From: Eublepharis macularius
Taxonomy: Eukaryota; Chordata; Lepidosauria; Squamata; Eublepharidae
NCBI RefSeq assembly: GCF_028583425.1
Contig: NC_072796.1
Coordinates: 122,919,464-122,983,463, forward strand
Reading direction: 5' to 3'
Length of the DNA stretch: 64,000 nucleotides
Below the pieces are notes generated by a model. The model worked only from the letters and a program-made list of their open reading frames with translations, did not search any database and had not been told where the DNA came from. The position numbers and the translations under genes are program-made. Of the stretch, positions 43,383 through 54,885 are shown piece by piece (positions within the stretch are counted from its first letter, which is position 1; the number at the start of each line of letters is the position of its first letter).

Positions 43383-43591
43383 GGGTTGCCACCTCTAGGT
43401 TGTGAAATTCCTGGAGATTTGAGGGATGGGGCCTGGAGACGGCAGGGTTTGGGGACGGGAGGGACTTTAGCAGAGTATAATGCCATAGAGAACGCATCCA
43501 AAATCAGCCATTTCTCCAGGGGAACTGATCTCTGTTGCCTGGGGATCAGTTGCCAGGAGATCTCCAGCCACCACCTGGAAGCTGGCAACCC
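43383..43591 (+). mobile_element. GGGTTGCCA-family element with TA flanks
   Basis: GGGTTGCCACC...GCTGGCAACCC, flanked by TA on both sides (43381-43382, 43592-43593), as for Tc1/mariner-type targets. The interior is non-coding and includes TATAATGCCATAGAG. Confidence 0.65.
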
Positions 43592-43595
43592 TAGG

Positions 43596-44348
43596 GAAGG
43601 CTCATGCTCACCATAGCAACTTCTTAGCCTTCTCTGTCTGATGTTTCTGCCAGTTTTTTTTGGAGCTGAGGTTGCGAAGGGGTGGTCCCTAAACCACCAG
43701 CAATAAGCCCATGGCCCATGCTGGAAGGACTGTGTCTAATTCTGTTGAGCGGGGCTGTTCCCTCACCCTAATAATCTAATTGGGAGATTACTAGTATGTG
43801 CACCACAAAGACCAGATCCTCCTGTTCCAGGAAGGGGAGTAGTTGGCAGATCAGTCAAAACTAATAAAAGCATAAAAGACTGGTTTGTATTACCTAAGGT
43901 TAGTGGACATACAAGGTTTCAGCCATCTGGCCTTTGACTTTAAGGGCAATGACTTACTGAGTCAGGATGTTTATTTTGCTACCTTTTGGAAGAACTTTCT
44001 GCTAGTCTGTATACGTAGAGAGCACTGGTGCCATTTCTTCCTGCCACTCTCTGCGAGCATTCTGGGAGGAGCAACAGGCAAGGTCAAATGGTAGAAACAA
44101 TTCTTCTGTGGGTTTGACGCTTGCTTGCTTCACACTATGATATCTCTTGGTGTCTGGCTTGTGTTTCCTGTCTCTGCCTCTTTTTGTCTGTTGTCCACAA
44201 TCCTACCCTTTACACCCAGTGAGAGCATAACTCTGCCCTGTCACGTGACTCTGATGTCACACAACCTCCTATGACATGCTTGCAGTTCAGTGGTTCCCAG
44301 GTCTGAGAAGGTTTCCAAAAGAATGGTATTTATAGTACCAGCAGATGC
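43596..44348. other. No gene recognised
   Basis: Unique sequence. Confidence 0.4.
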
Positions 44349-44413
44349 ATGTATACTCAAAAGTAAATCCCACTGTATTCAGTGGGGCTCACTCCCCAGA
44401 AAGTGCATATAGG
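44349..44413. repeat. Small dispersed palindromic repeat
   Basis: AAATCCCACTGTATTCAGTGG, then CTCACTCCCCAG and ATAGGATTGCTGCC: a short foldback-like dispersed repeat of the kind common in squamates. Confidence 0.4.
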
Positions 44414-45725
44414 ATTGCTGCCAATATATCACACTACGTGCATCATATTTCTCACGTTGGCTGGCTCTGGGCTAGATGGCATTAAAAAGGAATGAGAGAA
44501 ACTCATGGAGGACAAGTCGACCGGTTATTAGCCCCATTGGCTAAAGTGAACCTCCATGTTCAAAGGCAGTATGCCACTGAATACAAGCTGCTGGGGAGGC
44601 AGAAGGAGGGGAAGGATGGTGCCTCCGTGACCTGGTGTTTGGGTACTCAGAAAAACAGAATGATAAATGATAAAATGGATTGTTGGTTCAGTTTAGCAGG
44701 GCTCTTCCAGAATAAATTTTGTTTTTTTTCAAGTATTTGGGGATGTGTAAGACAGAAATATTTGCCCTGAGTCCTTGGAGTTTTGCCCTAGGGAGTTTCC
44801 AAAATTGCCCCATACAAATTAAATTTTCCTAAAACGGTGGAGGCACTTGCCTCTGGAAACTCTCAAGCATTAAAAATAGGGATTTTCCCCCCAAAAGAAG
44901 GAAGTGAGCTTGCTATTATTTAACAAAGCTGGCCAATTACAGTCCTCACTCGAGAGCCTTATTAGGGCCCTACATTCTGGTCTGACCCCTCCCTCCCCAA
45001 CTCCCTCCATCATTACTAAGAGGGATTTAGATGAGTTTGTTCATTCTAATCCTCTAATTGCTTTGCCTGGGTAAGCCCCAGAGATGTTATCAGGCCTTCC
45101 ATGAGAGTCACCATCCTTCCTCTTTTATGAGAAGCGACTCTTTTATCCTTGGTACCTCTGCCAACGCCAAGAAGAAAAGGCACACCTTGCCTTCAAGCGG
45201 CGTTGAATCCAACTTTGCTTCCCATCCTTGAATCATCACTAAGCCCGAAGAACAAAGCTCTGGGGAGGGGAAGGAAGGGGGGAGCTGAGGTGGGGAGGGG
45301 AGGAAGGCAAAGTAAAGTTGGATTAAGTCATTTCTGGAATGGAGTCCTTTCTAAAATGTTAACAACACAAAGGGTGTTGGCTCACATTACACCATATACA
45401 ACCGATGCTTGGGCGAACGCCCTGTACTCAGGAACTTAAGACAAGTTGGGCTCTCTCGGGAAGATCAGCATAGCGGACTTGCCAGCGCATGCGGTTGCAG
45501 CCCATCAAACTGCCTTCTGAAATCCCGTTTTGGAAAAGGATGGAACGTTTTGGAGAAATTGCTCCCTCTTTTGAAATGCAAGAAGGCTGTCGGCTTAGAT
45601 ATCAGCCCAGCAGCTTCAAAAGACTGGATGCACAGACGTAAAAACGAATATAATGAAGTCCACAGAGGAATACAACACTATCGTTTTTACAAGATGCAGA
45701 TAAACCCCAAGCACTTTGCAGATGA
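44414..45725. other. No gene recognised
   Basis: Unique sequence with short G-rich low complexity at about 45260-45305. Confidence 0.4.
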
Positions 45726-45826
45726 GGGCCGTTTCCACACGTCTTACCTGCCTGAGGAACACTGCACGAAAGACCTGGAAGACGGCACGATGTTCCTCAG
45801 GCAGGTAAGACGTGTGGAAACGGCCC
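45726..45826. mobile_element. GGGCC foldback, near-perfect 101-bp hairpin
   Basis: Left arm GGGCCGTTTCCACACGTCTT continues through ACCTGCCTGAGGAACA. The right arm is its exact inverse complement. Only about 30 bp of loop. The simplest member of the family. Confidence 0.75.
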
Positions 45827-46224
45827 TGGTCAAGGTATGATCCAGGCAGGGCTGCCTCTAGATTTGCAGAGGCACTAGGCAAGGGAGCCTCTAGTGCTCG
45901 GCATTATGCGTACTGTCAAAGCTGCCTCATCTCCTGCCGCACATGGGAATTTAAAGGTACAGCATGGATCTGTGGGTCGCAACCTGGCTAATGCTCATGG
46001 CCAACAGAATTGTTATTGTATCACTGTTTCCACAGCATTTTGACCTGCAGCAGAACTTCGTATCTTATATTTTATTAATTTTTACAAAATTTCACAAAGT
46101 ACTAGGCACACTCATACCACATTCTGCATCAAAAGTAACCCAGATAACCCTAAATTCTTCACCAAATAATGATTCTACTTTTCAGTCTGAATAATGTATG
46201 CAAATTAAACATCTGTTTGTCTCT
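45827..46224. other. No gene recognised
   Basis: Unique sequence. Confidence 0.4.
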
Positions 46225-46425
46225 TTTTATCCTGCCTTTCCTCTAAGAAGGTCAAGGCAACATACATGGTTCTCCCTTCCTCTCTTTTATTTTCACAACA
46301 ATCCTGCAAGGTAGGTGACCCTAAGTGTGTGTAACTGGCCCAAAGACACCCAGTGAGCTTCACAAGTGATTGCAGGGGCTGAATCTCCCAGATCCCAGTT
46401 GGACACTCTAACCTGGTCTGACACT
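46225..46425 (-). mobile_element. tRNA-derived SINE family B
   Basis: TATCCTGCCTTTCCTCTAAG, AATCCTGCAAGGTAGGTGAC and CCCAGATCCCAGTTGGACAC. Confidence 0.55.
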
Positions 46426-46439
46426 TCAGTAGAGAGCCT

Positions 46440-47389
46440 AGAGGTTATACTGGATCTAGCACTGCTAGAGAAGTAAGTTAGTGCAGCTGCAAAAAAATGC
46501 CTTCTTCCAACTCAGGCTAACTCAGATTATGGCCCCCTACTTTGACATGGCCGTTCTGGCCATCTGGATCCATGCCGTGGTCACATCGAGACTAGACTAC
46601 AGTAATGCACTCTCCATGGGTCTCCCCTCAAACTCAGCTCAGAGACTCCAGTTGGTACAGAATGCTGCAGCTTGATGATTATTAGTCCCATTCTGCAGTC
46701 ATTCCATTGGCTTCCTATCAGTTACTGAGCTCAATTCAAAGTATGGGCTATCACATACAAAGCCTTTCATGGCCTTGAGCCCCTTCTCCCTGTGCCATAC
46801 CATGGCAGTTTTGCTCATCTGAACAGAGACTTCTGCAGGTCCCACTCAGAAAATGGGCAAAATCAAGAAGGGCCTGTATGCACATATTCGCTGTGGCAGC
46901 CCCCACCTTATGAAATGGACTGCTCGAAGATGTAAGAAAAGCCCTTTCTTGGCCTTCTGCAAACTATGTGAAACTGAGTATTTTAATGCAGATAGGATGG
47001 CTCTACTGAATCAAAACAGTTCAGAAAGATGCTTTGGTAAAGGGATAGGGACTGTAGACTATACTACTGCGTACTGCTGTTGCTCCTACATACTGTAAGT
47101 ACACTCCTCCTAATTTCTGCATCACCTAATGTGTCACGTTTAAAGTGCTCATGCTTTCTTTCAGCACTGTTTAGTTCAGTGTCATATTTCTGCTTGTTCG
47201 TGCTGTGTTTCAGCATTGTTTTAGGTATCAGATCTCCGCTTGTTTTCAAAGTTTACGCTATCCAGTACCCTATTGTATTGTTTATTGGATGTCCCAGTCA
47301 TAGATCATATTGACTTACACGATGTAATCCACCTTGAGTCTCAGTGAGAAGAGCAAACTAGATATGAATGGATGGATGGATGGATGGTA
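46440..47389 (+). pseudogene. LINE (L2/CR1-type) 3' end with RT remnant
   Basis: Frame 46481-46675 contains VTSRLDYSNALSMGLPSNSA, then RLQLVQNAAA, the conserved end of the reverse transcriptase domain in CR1/L2-clade LINEs. Downstream frames are broken. The 3' UTR ends ATCCACCTTGAGTCTCAGTG, followed by (ATGG)n at 47367-47388. It is 5'-truncated, so inactive. Confidence 0.7.
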
Positions 47390-47979
47390 CCCACTCCACG
47401 GGTTGCAGAGAGCCACAGTCACAATTAGCATCAACCAAAAGAGCCATCACTTCCATCCTTAGCATGAGGCATGAACTTCAGGGAGGCTTGTTGCTTTTCT
47501 GTTCTTCTGGTGACCAACTGCCCACCAACTCCTGGCTTTGCCCACTTTCTTGAAACAGACCGTGATTGCCACATTGGAGAATGGTGTTCTGAAAAGCCAA
47601 AGGTGGCATGTCAAAGAGCGACACGTGGCACTTGAGCTACTGAGTGAGCATTGCTGCTCTCACCATTACAGCACAGCACACTGCCTAGTAAAGATATTGG
47701 GTTGCTTTGTATCATTTCTATTGCTGCTTCTAATCAGGGAGAACATACAGATTGCAGAAGGCCTCCCCCTCCCCACTGGAAGTGCCACTCATCTATCATG
47801 GCAAGACAGTGCCCGAGATTTCATCAGGCCCTGCCTGGCAAGCTTATCTTCATTGGGCAGAAAGATATCTGTTCTACACTTTAAAAAAGAAGCAGCAGCA
47901 GCCTTAGATTTTCAACATATTTGCAAGTTGCAATTAAAGAAATGCAGAATATGAGCAGACCTTTTATATCTCTTTCAGT
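47390..47979. other. No gene recognised
   Basis: Unique sequence. Confidence 0.4.
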
Positions 47980-47981
47980 TA

Positions 47982-48190
47982 GGGTTGCCAGCTCCGGGAT
48001 GGGAAATACCTGGAGATTTTGAATGTGAAACATGGAGAGGGCTGGGGTTTGGGGAGGGGAGGGACCTCCATGGGGTATAATGCCATAGAGTCCACAGTGC
48101 AAAGTAGTATTTTCTCCAGGGAAATTTGTTGCCTGGCGAACAGTTGTAACTCTGGGAGATCTCCAGCCACCACTGGGAGGTTAGGAACTC
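47982..48190 (+). mobile_element. GGGTTGCCA-family element
   Basis: GGGTTGCCAGCTCCGGGATG, TATAATGCCATAGAGTCC and GAGATCTCCAGCCACCACTG. TA at both borders (47980-47981, 48191-48192). Confidence 0.65.
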
Positions 48191-48269
48191 TAATTTCAGT
48201 GTTAACTGGAGGCTAGTTCACAGCATATTTTGGGAGGGGGGGAGATGAATGGTCTCCTATCAACCAATC

Positions 48270-48510
48270 ACATTTTTATTCTGCTTTTCTAGCAAGGAAC
48301 TCAAAGCAGTGTATATGCGTCTCCATTTTATTCCCACAACTACTCTCTGAGGCAGGTTAGGCTGAGAGAGAGCGTGACTAGCCCTAGATCATCCATGGGG
48401 TTACATGATGGAACGGAGAGTTGAACCTGGGTCTCCCCAGTCGTAAGCCAGCACTCTAACCACTAAACCGCACCTGTCCCAGTCTGACACTCTAACCACT
48501 ACACAAAACT
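48270..48510 (-). mobile_element. tRNA-derived SINE family B with duplicated head end
   Basis: TTATTCTGCTTTTCTAGC, AACCTGGGTCTCCCCAGTC and CACTCTAACCACTAAACCG, followed by a second CACTCTAACCACTACAC. Confidence 0.6.
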
Positions 48511-49371
48511 TCCTAAGCATACATTCACACAGAGAAGGGTAATGTTCGAATCTGTACATTGCATACCAACTTGCAGCAATCTGAGCCATTCTTACAACAT
48601 TATTTCTAACCACTCTGCTTAGTCTAGGAACTGTCAATAGCCAAATCAGCCATGCCAACAAATAGAGCCTCCATGTTCCGAAGCACAGTGCCTGCCAAAT
48701 GCCTGGGACAAATGTTCCCTACAGAGCTGTTGCCTTGATGCCAAGAGCTTGTGAAGTTCCCAGCTGGCCACTGCTATAGACAGAATTCTGTAACAGGGCT
48801 GGATTCTCCTTTTTGGTCCTACCTCACAAGGCTATTTTTGTGTGCTTATGCTGCAGAGGGTGGCTATCCTTGCTTGATCCATACATTACCTTTTCCAAGT
48901 GAATGTGTATCAAGGTTATTCACAGTGCTGCTCGCTTGTACAATAAGAATATTGTGTGAACTGGCTCTTGTTCAAGGCCACTCATGGATGAGGAAGGACG
49001 TTAACCAACATTTCTAAGTTTACCCGTTAGATCAAGGGTCAGCAATCTTGTAGAATCACAGAGCCAAACTATGTTAACATTCAGAGCAAGAGATCAATAA
49101 AGAGCTGGTATAAAAAAGTCAAGCTGTATAACTGAAAACACACAGCTTGACATTACTGATAACTGATATGTCGATTAATAATCCATAACACTTCCACAGC
49201 CCAAACTCGGGTTGTTGCGAATTCTTTATGAGGAAGTGGCACACACAAGATCTCACAATAAGTGATAAATAAACACAGAAGCAGCCTGTGTGACTGTTTG
49301 AGTGCACTGGCATAAATATGCGGGTGGTTTGCACTGGAGTTCCTGGCAACTGTTTACATCTATCTTTCTTT
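48511..49371. other. No gene recognised
   Basis: Unique sequence. Confidence 0.4.
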
Positions 49372-49379
49372 CTGTACAG

Positions 49380-49579
49380 CAGGGCTTTTTTTCAGCCGGA
49401 ACGCGGTGGAACGGAGTTCCGGAACCTCTTGAAAATGGTCAGATGGCCGGTGGCCCCGCCCCCTGATCTCCAGACAGAGGGGAGTATAGATTGCCCTCTG
49501 CGCTGCCGGCCATGTGACCATTTTCTCCGAGGGCAACCCACTGAGTTCCACCACCTCTTTTCCCATAAAAAAAGCCCTG
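49380..49579. mobile_element. Non-autonomous hAT element
   Basis: CAGGGCTTTTTTTCAGCCGG...AAAAAAAGCCCTG, flanked by CTGTACAG/CTGTACCG (7 of 8). The inner right half is deleted relative to 26078-26328. Confidence 0.8.
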
Positions 49580-49587
49580 CTGTACCG

Positions 49588-50550
49588 CATCCCCAAGAAG
49601 CCCTTTAGTCCCATCAAAATCTCTGGCTGCTGTTCTTTTCATAGGCTGGGTTATTCCAGCATCCCATTCACCCCTCCAATCTATCTTAATTTAAAAGATT
49701 TCCTTTTCCTTTTTGAGGAACCGTTTTTGGTTCCATACCGAGCTACTTTTTACTCTAGAGCCAGAGGTTACAAACTCCTGCATTAGATCATATCGGATCA
49801 CTAGCATATCTCTCTGTAGGAGAACTTGTTAACTGTGGATGCAGTGATTGTTGTAATTTAGAGACGCGTCCTTATAACTGATACTGCTGATGGAGGTTTA
49901 CAGATGATCCCTGCTGACTAAAGGGTTGGAGTTTCGGACAGTAAGAGCCAGAGAGCACTAAGAGAGGCTAGAAAAATTGTGTCTTTGGAACAAACTCTTT
50001 GCATTAGTTTTCCTTTAGTGTGTTCCCCATCTGACTGAAACCCTTACTTGTCAGAGTGAATGAGCCGTTAGAGGGCCAAGGAGTGGAGAGGCAAATGATG
50101 GGTAAAATCTGGATGTTAAGATGTTCTCTGTTCCAATCCTCAGTCAGAAGAATGCAAGTTCTTTCAGGCACAAAGAACGACACCTTCTGCCTGCAGGCAG
50201 CTAGAATGGTAAGATTGCCAAGATTTAAAAGGAAAAATTCAACATTCATTTAGGGCAAAAATAGTTTTCCAACAGCTGGGGTGGGGTCGTGGTGGTCATC
50301 AAACAATGTGATTTGTTTCAGGGAGAGCAGCATTTACTGAAAACGTCTGTCTTTACTCGTCTAGTGAGAATTTGCTTCCTGTGACTCATTTTCACTTTAT
50401 ACCCGGTTGGCATAAACTTTGTCGCTGTCCGGAAGAATCAAGGTAAAGGTCCTTGAACTGGATTATGTAAACACCGAAGGACTCCATCTGCCAATTCCCT
50501 AAACCTTATCCCACAGGTAGAAGTAGTTGAGTGTAAGGAGACATTTGTTC
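49588..50550. other. No gene recognised
   Basis: Unique sequence. Confidence 0.4.
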
Positions 50551-50558
50551 GGAGAGAC

Positions 50559-51248
50559 CAGGGCTCATTTGGGGTGGGAACGCACTGGAACGGTGTTCTG
50601 GGAGATCCAAAAAGGGATCACGTAGGTGGTTGTCCCACCCATGTGATTCCTCTTCCTCTCCACTGCCTGTGTCTTTAGCAGCAGGTGGCAGCGGAGGCAG
50701 CAGCAGCAGCAGATAGGAAGCCGGGGGGGGGGGTTGGCCGCATGGGGGGGGCTCAGCGCCACTGTGGCCTGCGCTGCGTGTCCTCCCAACCTGCAGGCCA
50801 GTTGAGGTGGCGCGCTGCCCACGGTGGCCTCCAGAGCTGGCACCGCGGTTAGCCGGTACCGCAGTGGCCTGCGCTGCCCGTCCTCCCAGCCTGCAGGTTG
50901 GTCGAGGTGGCACGTGGCCTGCAGCGGCCTCCAAAACCCGTCCTCCTGGCCTGCGAGCGGTGAGTATATCTTCCCTCCCCCCCTCGTGTATTTTGCTGGC
51001 TTTGTTGTCTGTGTGGAGCGGCTCTAATCTGTCTTGAAATGCATAGAAACACACTACTCTTGAATGTTGCTGTATGACCCCCCCCCTCCCCAGATGTGCA
51101 GCGTGCACTGGAATTTTTTATTTAAAAATCTGTGCTTGGCTGGCTTTGTTGTCTGTGGAGCCACTCCGGTGATGTCAAGGGGTATGGCATATGCTAATGA
51201 GTTATGCTAATGAGTCCCTGCAGCTCTTTTTCTACAAAATGACCCCTG
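50559..51248. mobile_element. 690-bp GC-rich non-autonomous hAT element, exact 8-bp TSD
   Basis: Ends CAGGGCTCATTT and AAATGACCCCTG, flanked by exact GGAGAGAC (50551-50558, 51249-51256). The interior is GC-rich with a GCA repeat near 50700 and a partly repeated motif (CTGCGCTGC, CCTCCCAACCTGCAGGCC). No transposase is encoded; ORFs here are compositional. Confidence 0.8.
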
Positions 51249-51296
51249 GGAGAGACAAATCTATCCTCAGCAGTCCTCCGACAGGCACGGACGTTT

Positions 51297-51430
51297 CCTG
51301 TTCAGTGCTGTGTAATGGTCAGAGCGCTGGATTAGGTCTGGGGAGACGTGGCTCGGGATCCCCACTTGATCAGTGGCCGCCCCGGAGTCTCATGCCTAAC
51401 CAACCTCACGTGGCTTTCAGGAGGACAAAA
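51297..51430 (+). mobile_element. tRNA-derived SINE family B, fragment
   Basis: CAGTGCTGTGTAATGGTCAG, GCTCGGGATCCCCACTTG and CCTAACCAACCTCACGTGG. Confidence 0.45.
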
Positions 51431-51673
51431 TGGAAGAGGGGAAAAACACGTTTGCTACCCTGCACTCCTTAGAGGACAGGCAGGACGACTGGAACATACT
51501 GTAGTTGCTCGAAAGGAAGTCAACCCAGAATGTCAGGTGTAAGATGTTAAAAAATGTTACATGCACACACAAAAATTAGTGTTGGACATAACTGTAGCTT
51601 GGATGCGAATGCTAGATGACCTTCTGCTTCCATTCAATCAATCAATCAATCAAGATGTGACAAGATAACATAT

Positions 51674-51866
51674 GGGCCGATTCCAGACGGCCCTCCCCAT
51701 GCCGAAACGTCGTGCGTCGCCACGCGGAAAACGTGAAATATCATGTTTTCTCGCACGAGTTTTGCGCGACGTCACGCAAAACTTGCGCGAGAAAACACAA
51801 TATTTCGCGTTTTCTGCGCGACGACGCGCGATGTTTCGGCATGGGGAGGGCCGTCTGGAATCGGCC
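51674..51866. mobile_element. CpG-dense 193-bp foldback
   Basis: Inverted across almost its whole length: GGGCCGATTCCAGACGGCCC to GGGCCGTCTGGAATCGGCC. Many intact CpGs (GCGCGACG, TTTTCTCGCACG). The flanking ATG can be read as a 3-bp duplication. Confidence 0.75.
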
Positions 51867-52624
51867 ATGGTTTCCACTGGTAGAGAGGGCCACAGATATC
51901 TGAGTGGATTAAATCAAGTAGCTTTTTTGTTTTGTGTTCACTATACTTTGGAAAAGGAGGTTTGGTACTTTGGTTGCCTTGGAAGAAATGCAGCCTTCAC
52001 ATCTTCGGTTAGTTACATCACAGCATTCCAGATCCATCCCATTGGCTAGGCCTTCTTCTTGCATTTGCAGAATGCATTCATAACTGGCAAACCTTGACAG
52101 AGATGCAAGCCCATGACTGAATAAGGTTTGCTTGCTCTTGTGTGTTTAGCTCCTGCGTTTACAACAAAAGTTACTCAAACTGCATCACAGCAAAGAACCA
52201 AACAGTAACACAGCAAATGTTTTAAAAAATCTAAAAAAATAAAAGATTAGAAACAAGCGAAGAAGCAAGAGGCTCTTAGTAGGTTGAGATAGTTTCTAGC
52301 CTCTATGCCTCAAGGGGAGTGTGCGGCATGAAGGAAATAATTTGCAAGATTAAAGACTTCTGAGAATTCAGATTACCAATCTTTCCGCAAAAGAGGCTGC
52401 CTACTGTGTTTTGGCAGGCTTGGGCCTTGCCTTCTTCCAATCACCTTCTTCCAGGAAGTGCCTAATTCTGCTGTACCTCTGCACATCAGGTGCAACCAAA
52501 TTATTCGATCAGTTTGATATACAGGCACTGCAGAATTATGTACCTCCATGGAAATCTGCCTGTTATGTTTCTGCATGCATGCATACAGAACAGTGACTCA
52601 TAAAGAGACTAACAGGTAAGATGT
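51867..52624. other. No gene recognised
   Basis: Unique sequence, with (ATCA)n just upstream at 51634-51652. Confidence 0.4.
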
Positions 52625-53115
52625 ATTGTTGAAGGCTTTCATGGCCGGAGAACGATGGTTGTTGTGGGTTTTCCAGGCTGTATTGCCGTGGCAAATTCAC
52701 AAGCATAAGCAAAACTTGAACAGGAAAGAAGAAACCTTAAGAATGAACAGAGCATGGTTTCCAGTTCTGAAAAACACCAGGCTAACAAAACACTCTATAC
52801 CCGACAATAGCCCTGTAGAGAAGATTAGCACATCAAGCACCAATCCATATGCAAAGGAACCTCCTCAGGATACACTGAAGCCTCCCGCCATTAGCATTCC
52901 ACACCCTGGGAAACTCTTACAGGATGACTCAGCTCAACCCCACCCCTCCTGAGTAGATACAAATGACCTGCCAACATCTTTTCCACACTGTGACATTGAG
53001 AGATCTCTGTCTTTTGGTGCTACACCTCTGAAGATGCCAGCCACAGCTGCTGGCGAAACGTCAGGAACTACAATGCCAAGACCATGGCAATACAGCCCAG
53101 AAAATCCACAACAAC
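52625..53115. mobile_element. Penelope-like element fragment with inverted ends
   Basis: The left end has GGTTGTTGTGGGTTTTCCAGG and CTGTATTGCCGTGG. The right end is the inverse (CCATGGCAATACAGCCC, AGAAAATCCACAACAACC). The interior is non-coding. The right part carries the hammerhead motif at 53028-53062. Layout matches the terminal repeats of vertebrate Penelope-like elements. Confidence 0.6.
53028..53062 (+). ncRNA. Hammerhead-ribozyme-like motif, core intact
   Basis: CTGAAGA (53028-53034; position 7 is free in hammerheads), helix II GCCAGC/GCTGGC with a 7-nt loop, GAAA at 53055-53058, an ACGT palindrome for helix III, and H17 = C at 53062. Helix I is CCT before the core against AGG after the cleavage site. 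All invariant bases fit a minimal type I hammerhead of the kind reported in Penelope-like elements, which may act as dimers. Activity not shown. Confidence 0.6.
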
Positions 53116-53118
53116 CAT

Positions 53119-53339
53119 CGTAACAGGTAAGGTTGCCAGGTCTGGCCTGGGAAATTCCTGCAGATTTGAGGCAGCACCTGCGGAAGGCAAAATTTGGAGA
53201 GGGGAAAGACCTCAGTGGGGATATGATTTCATAGAGTCTACCCTCCAAAGTTCTCATTTCCTCCAGGGGATCTGATCCTTGGAGATCCATTGCAACTCTG
53301 GGAGATCTCCAGACATCACTTGAGAGGATGGCAACTCTA
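53119..53339 (+). mobile_element. GGGTTGCCA-family element
   Basis: AAGGTTGCCAGGTCTGGCC, TTGGAGAGGGGAAAGACC and GGGAGATCTCCAGACATC, ending GGCAACTCTA. Confidence 0.6.
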
Positions 53340-54499
53340 GTATCACATGGCCTGTTCTGAAGATGAGTAGTTTGTATTTTTGTTTAAGAGTGAAATGCAC
53401 CTCAGGTATCAGAAGTCTGAGAAACAATGATGAATGCAAGAATCCAGCTGTGCGCCAATGTTCCTTCAGAGGAATGGGTTTTCAAGGCAATGAAATCACA
53501 GTGCGAGACGCACTACGTCCCAACACTCCATGCCTGCAAAATTGGCACACAGACCGAAGTATGTTACTTCATTGGCTATCCATTCAGTTTTACAGACATG
53601 GCATCAAGTTGTATTTGGTCTCATTTAGAAGTATTTCACACCTGGCACATTCCTTTAAACAGCCAGATTTAAACGTGGCTGTTAATCCCCAATCTGTCTG
53701 TGAATTCTTCAATAGGTATCATTTAAAAGCTAATGTCTATTTAGCCTGAATTTTAATAGGGCTCTTTCCTTTCACTCCTTATATACCTTCCTTCCACTGG
53801 ACTGGATCCAAACAACTTTTCCACCGATGAAAAGGGGGAGGAGGGGCCCCCTTTGAACACCAAAAGGTTGGCCTTGGGATCTGGGAACTGGCTGGACAAA
53901 TGTCATGTAGGATGGGAGTTGTAGTAAGAAGGGAAATTGGTGGGACGGAGAGAAAAAGTTGGCTGGATCTAAACATTATGTTTTCTAGGAGGGTGTGTGC
54001 GTGCGTGACAGGCAGGTTCCTCTCTGAACAATGAAGCGGGAGGGCAATCGCACTCGTAAAAAGGACTAAAACGGTTTGGCGTAACTACGAACAGCTTTAG
54101 ATCACAGGTGGTCATCTGTTTTTGTTTCTTTTTCTGGAAGCGAGCTTTGTTGGAATTGGTGGTTATAATACAGATAATTAAAAAGAAGAAAAGTTGATAC
54201 TCAGCCATATTAAAATCATTACAGAGTAAAGCGACGGTAAAATAGCAACAGTTTGGCTGTGGCACGCCAAAGGAGCGTCCCGGACCTTTTCAGACCGAAG
54301 GCAAAACCAGCGTTGTAACTTAAGCAGCAAAGATTCTGTGGCATCTTATCAACGGATTGCAGCATACGGCCTTTATCAGCCACAGCCCACCTGGCCAGCA
54401 TGAACTTCTATACTCAGTGTGAACTGGACTGACATTGGTGCCAAACTGGGAGCTGCAGGCAGTAAGAGGCCCCAGAAATAAATACCGGCCTGCAAAGAG
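53340..54499. other. No gene recognised
   Basis: Unique sequence, no conserved ORF. Confidence 0.4.
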
Positions 54500-54743
54500 T
54501 CAGGTGCTGACTCTCAGCAGTGGAATACAACCAATGGGTCTTGATTTGGGTATAGTTAACCCCAGTTAGGTCTGCCAACCTCCAACCAGAGGCCTGGAGA
54601 TCTTCAGACTATAAAGACCTGTACTTCAGGTGCTGACTCTCAGCAGTGGAATACAACCAATGGGTCTTGATTTGGGTATAGTTAACCCCAGTTAGGTCTG
54701 CCAACCTCCAACCAGGGGCCTGGAGATCTTCAGACTATAAAGA
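54500..54743 (+). repeat. Recent 126-bp tandem duplication
   Basis: 54500-54617 repeats at 54626-54743 with one visible mismatch (ACCAGAGG versus ACCAGGGG) and a period of 126 bp. The unit includes the left end of a GGGTTGCCA-family element. Confidence 0.85.
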
Positions 54744-54885
54744 ACACGTCCTCTGGAGGCAATGGCTGCTTTGGAGGGTGGGCTTTATGGCATTATACCC
54801 CACTGAGATCCCTCCCTTCCCCAAACTGCACCCCCAAATCCCCAGGAAATTCCCAAATTGGAGTTGGCCACCCTACCCCCAAGCT
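54568..54885 (-). mobile_element. GGGTTGCCA-family element, left end duplicated
   Basis: CTGCCAACCTCCAACCAG, TTATGGCATTATACCCCAC and GGAAATTCCCAAATTGGAG, ending GGCCACCCTA. Minus orientation. Confidence 0.55.

Noticed and set aside
50506..51108. 200-aa minus-strand ORF
   Set aside because: Crosses the border of a hAT derivative and is a product of GC-rich sequence; no family resemblance.
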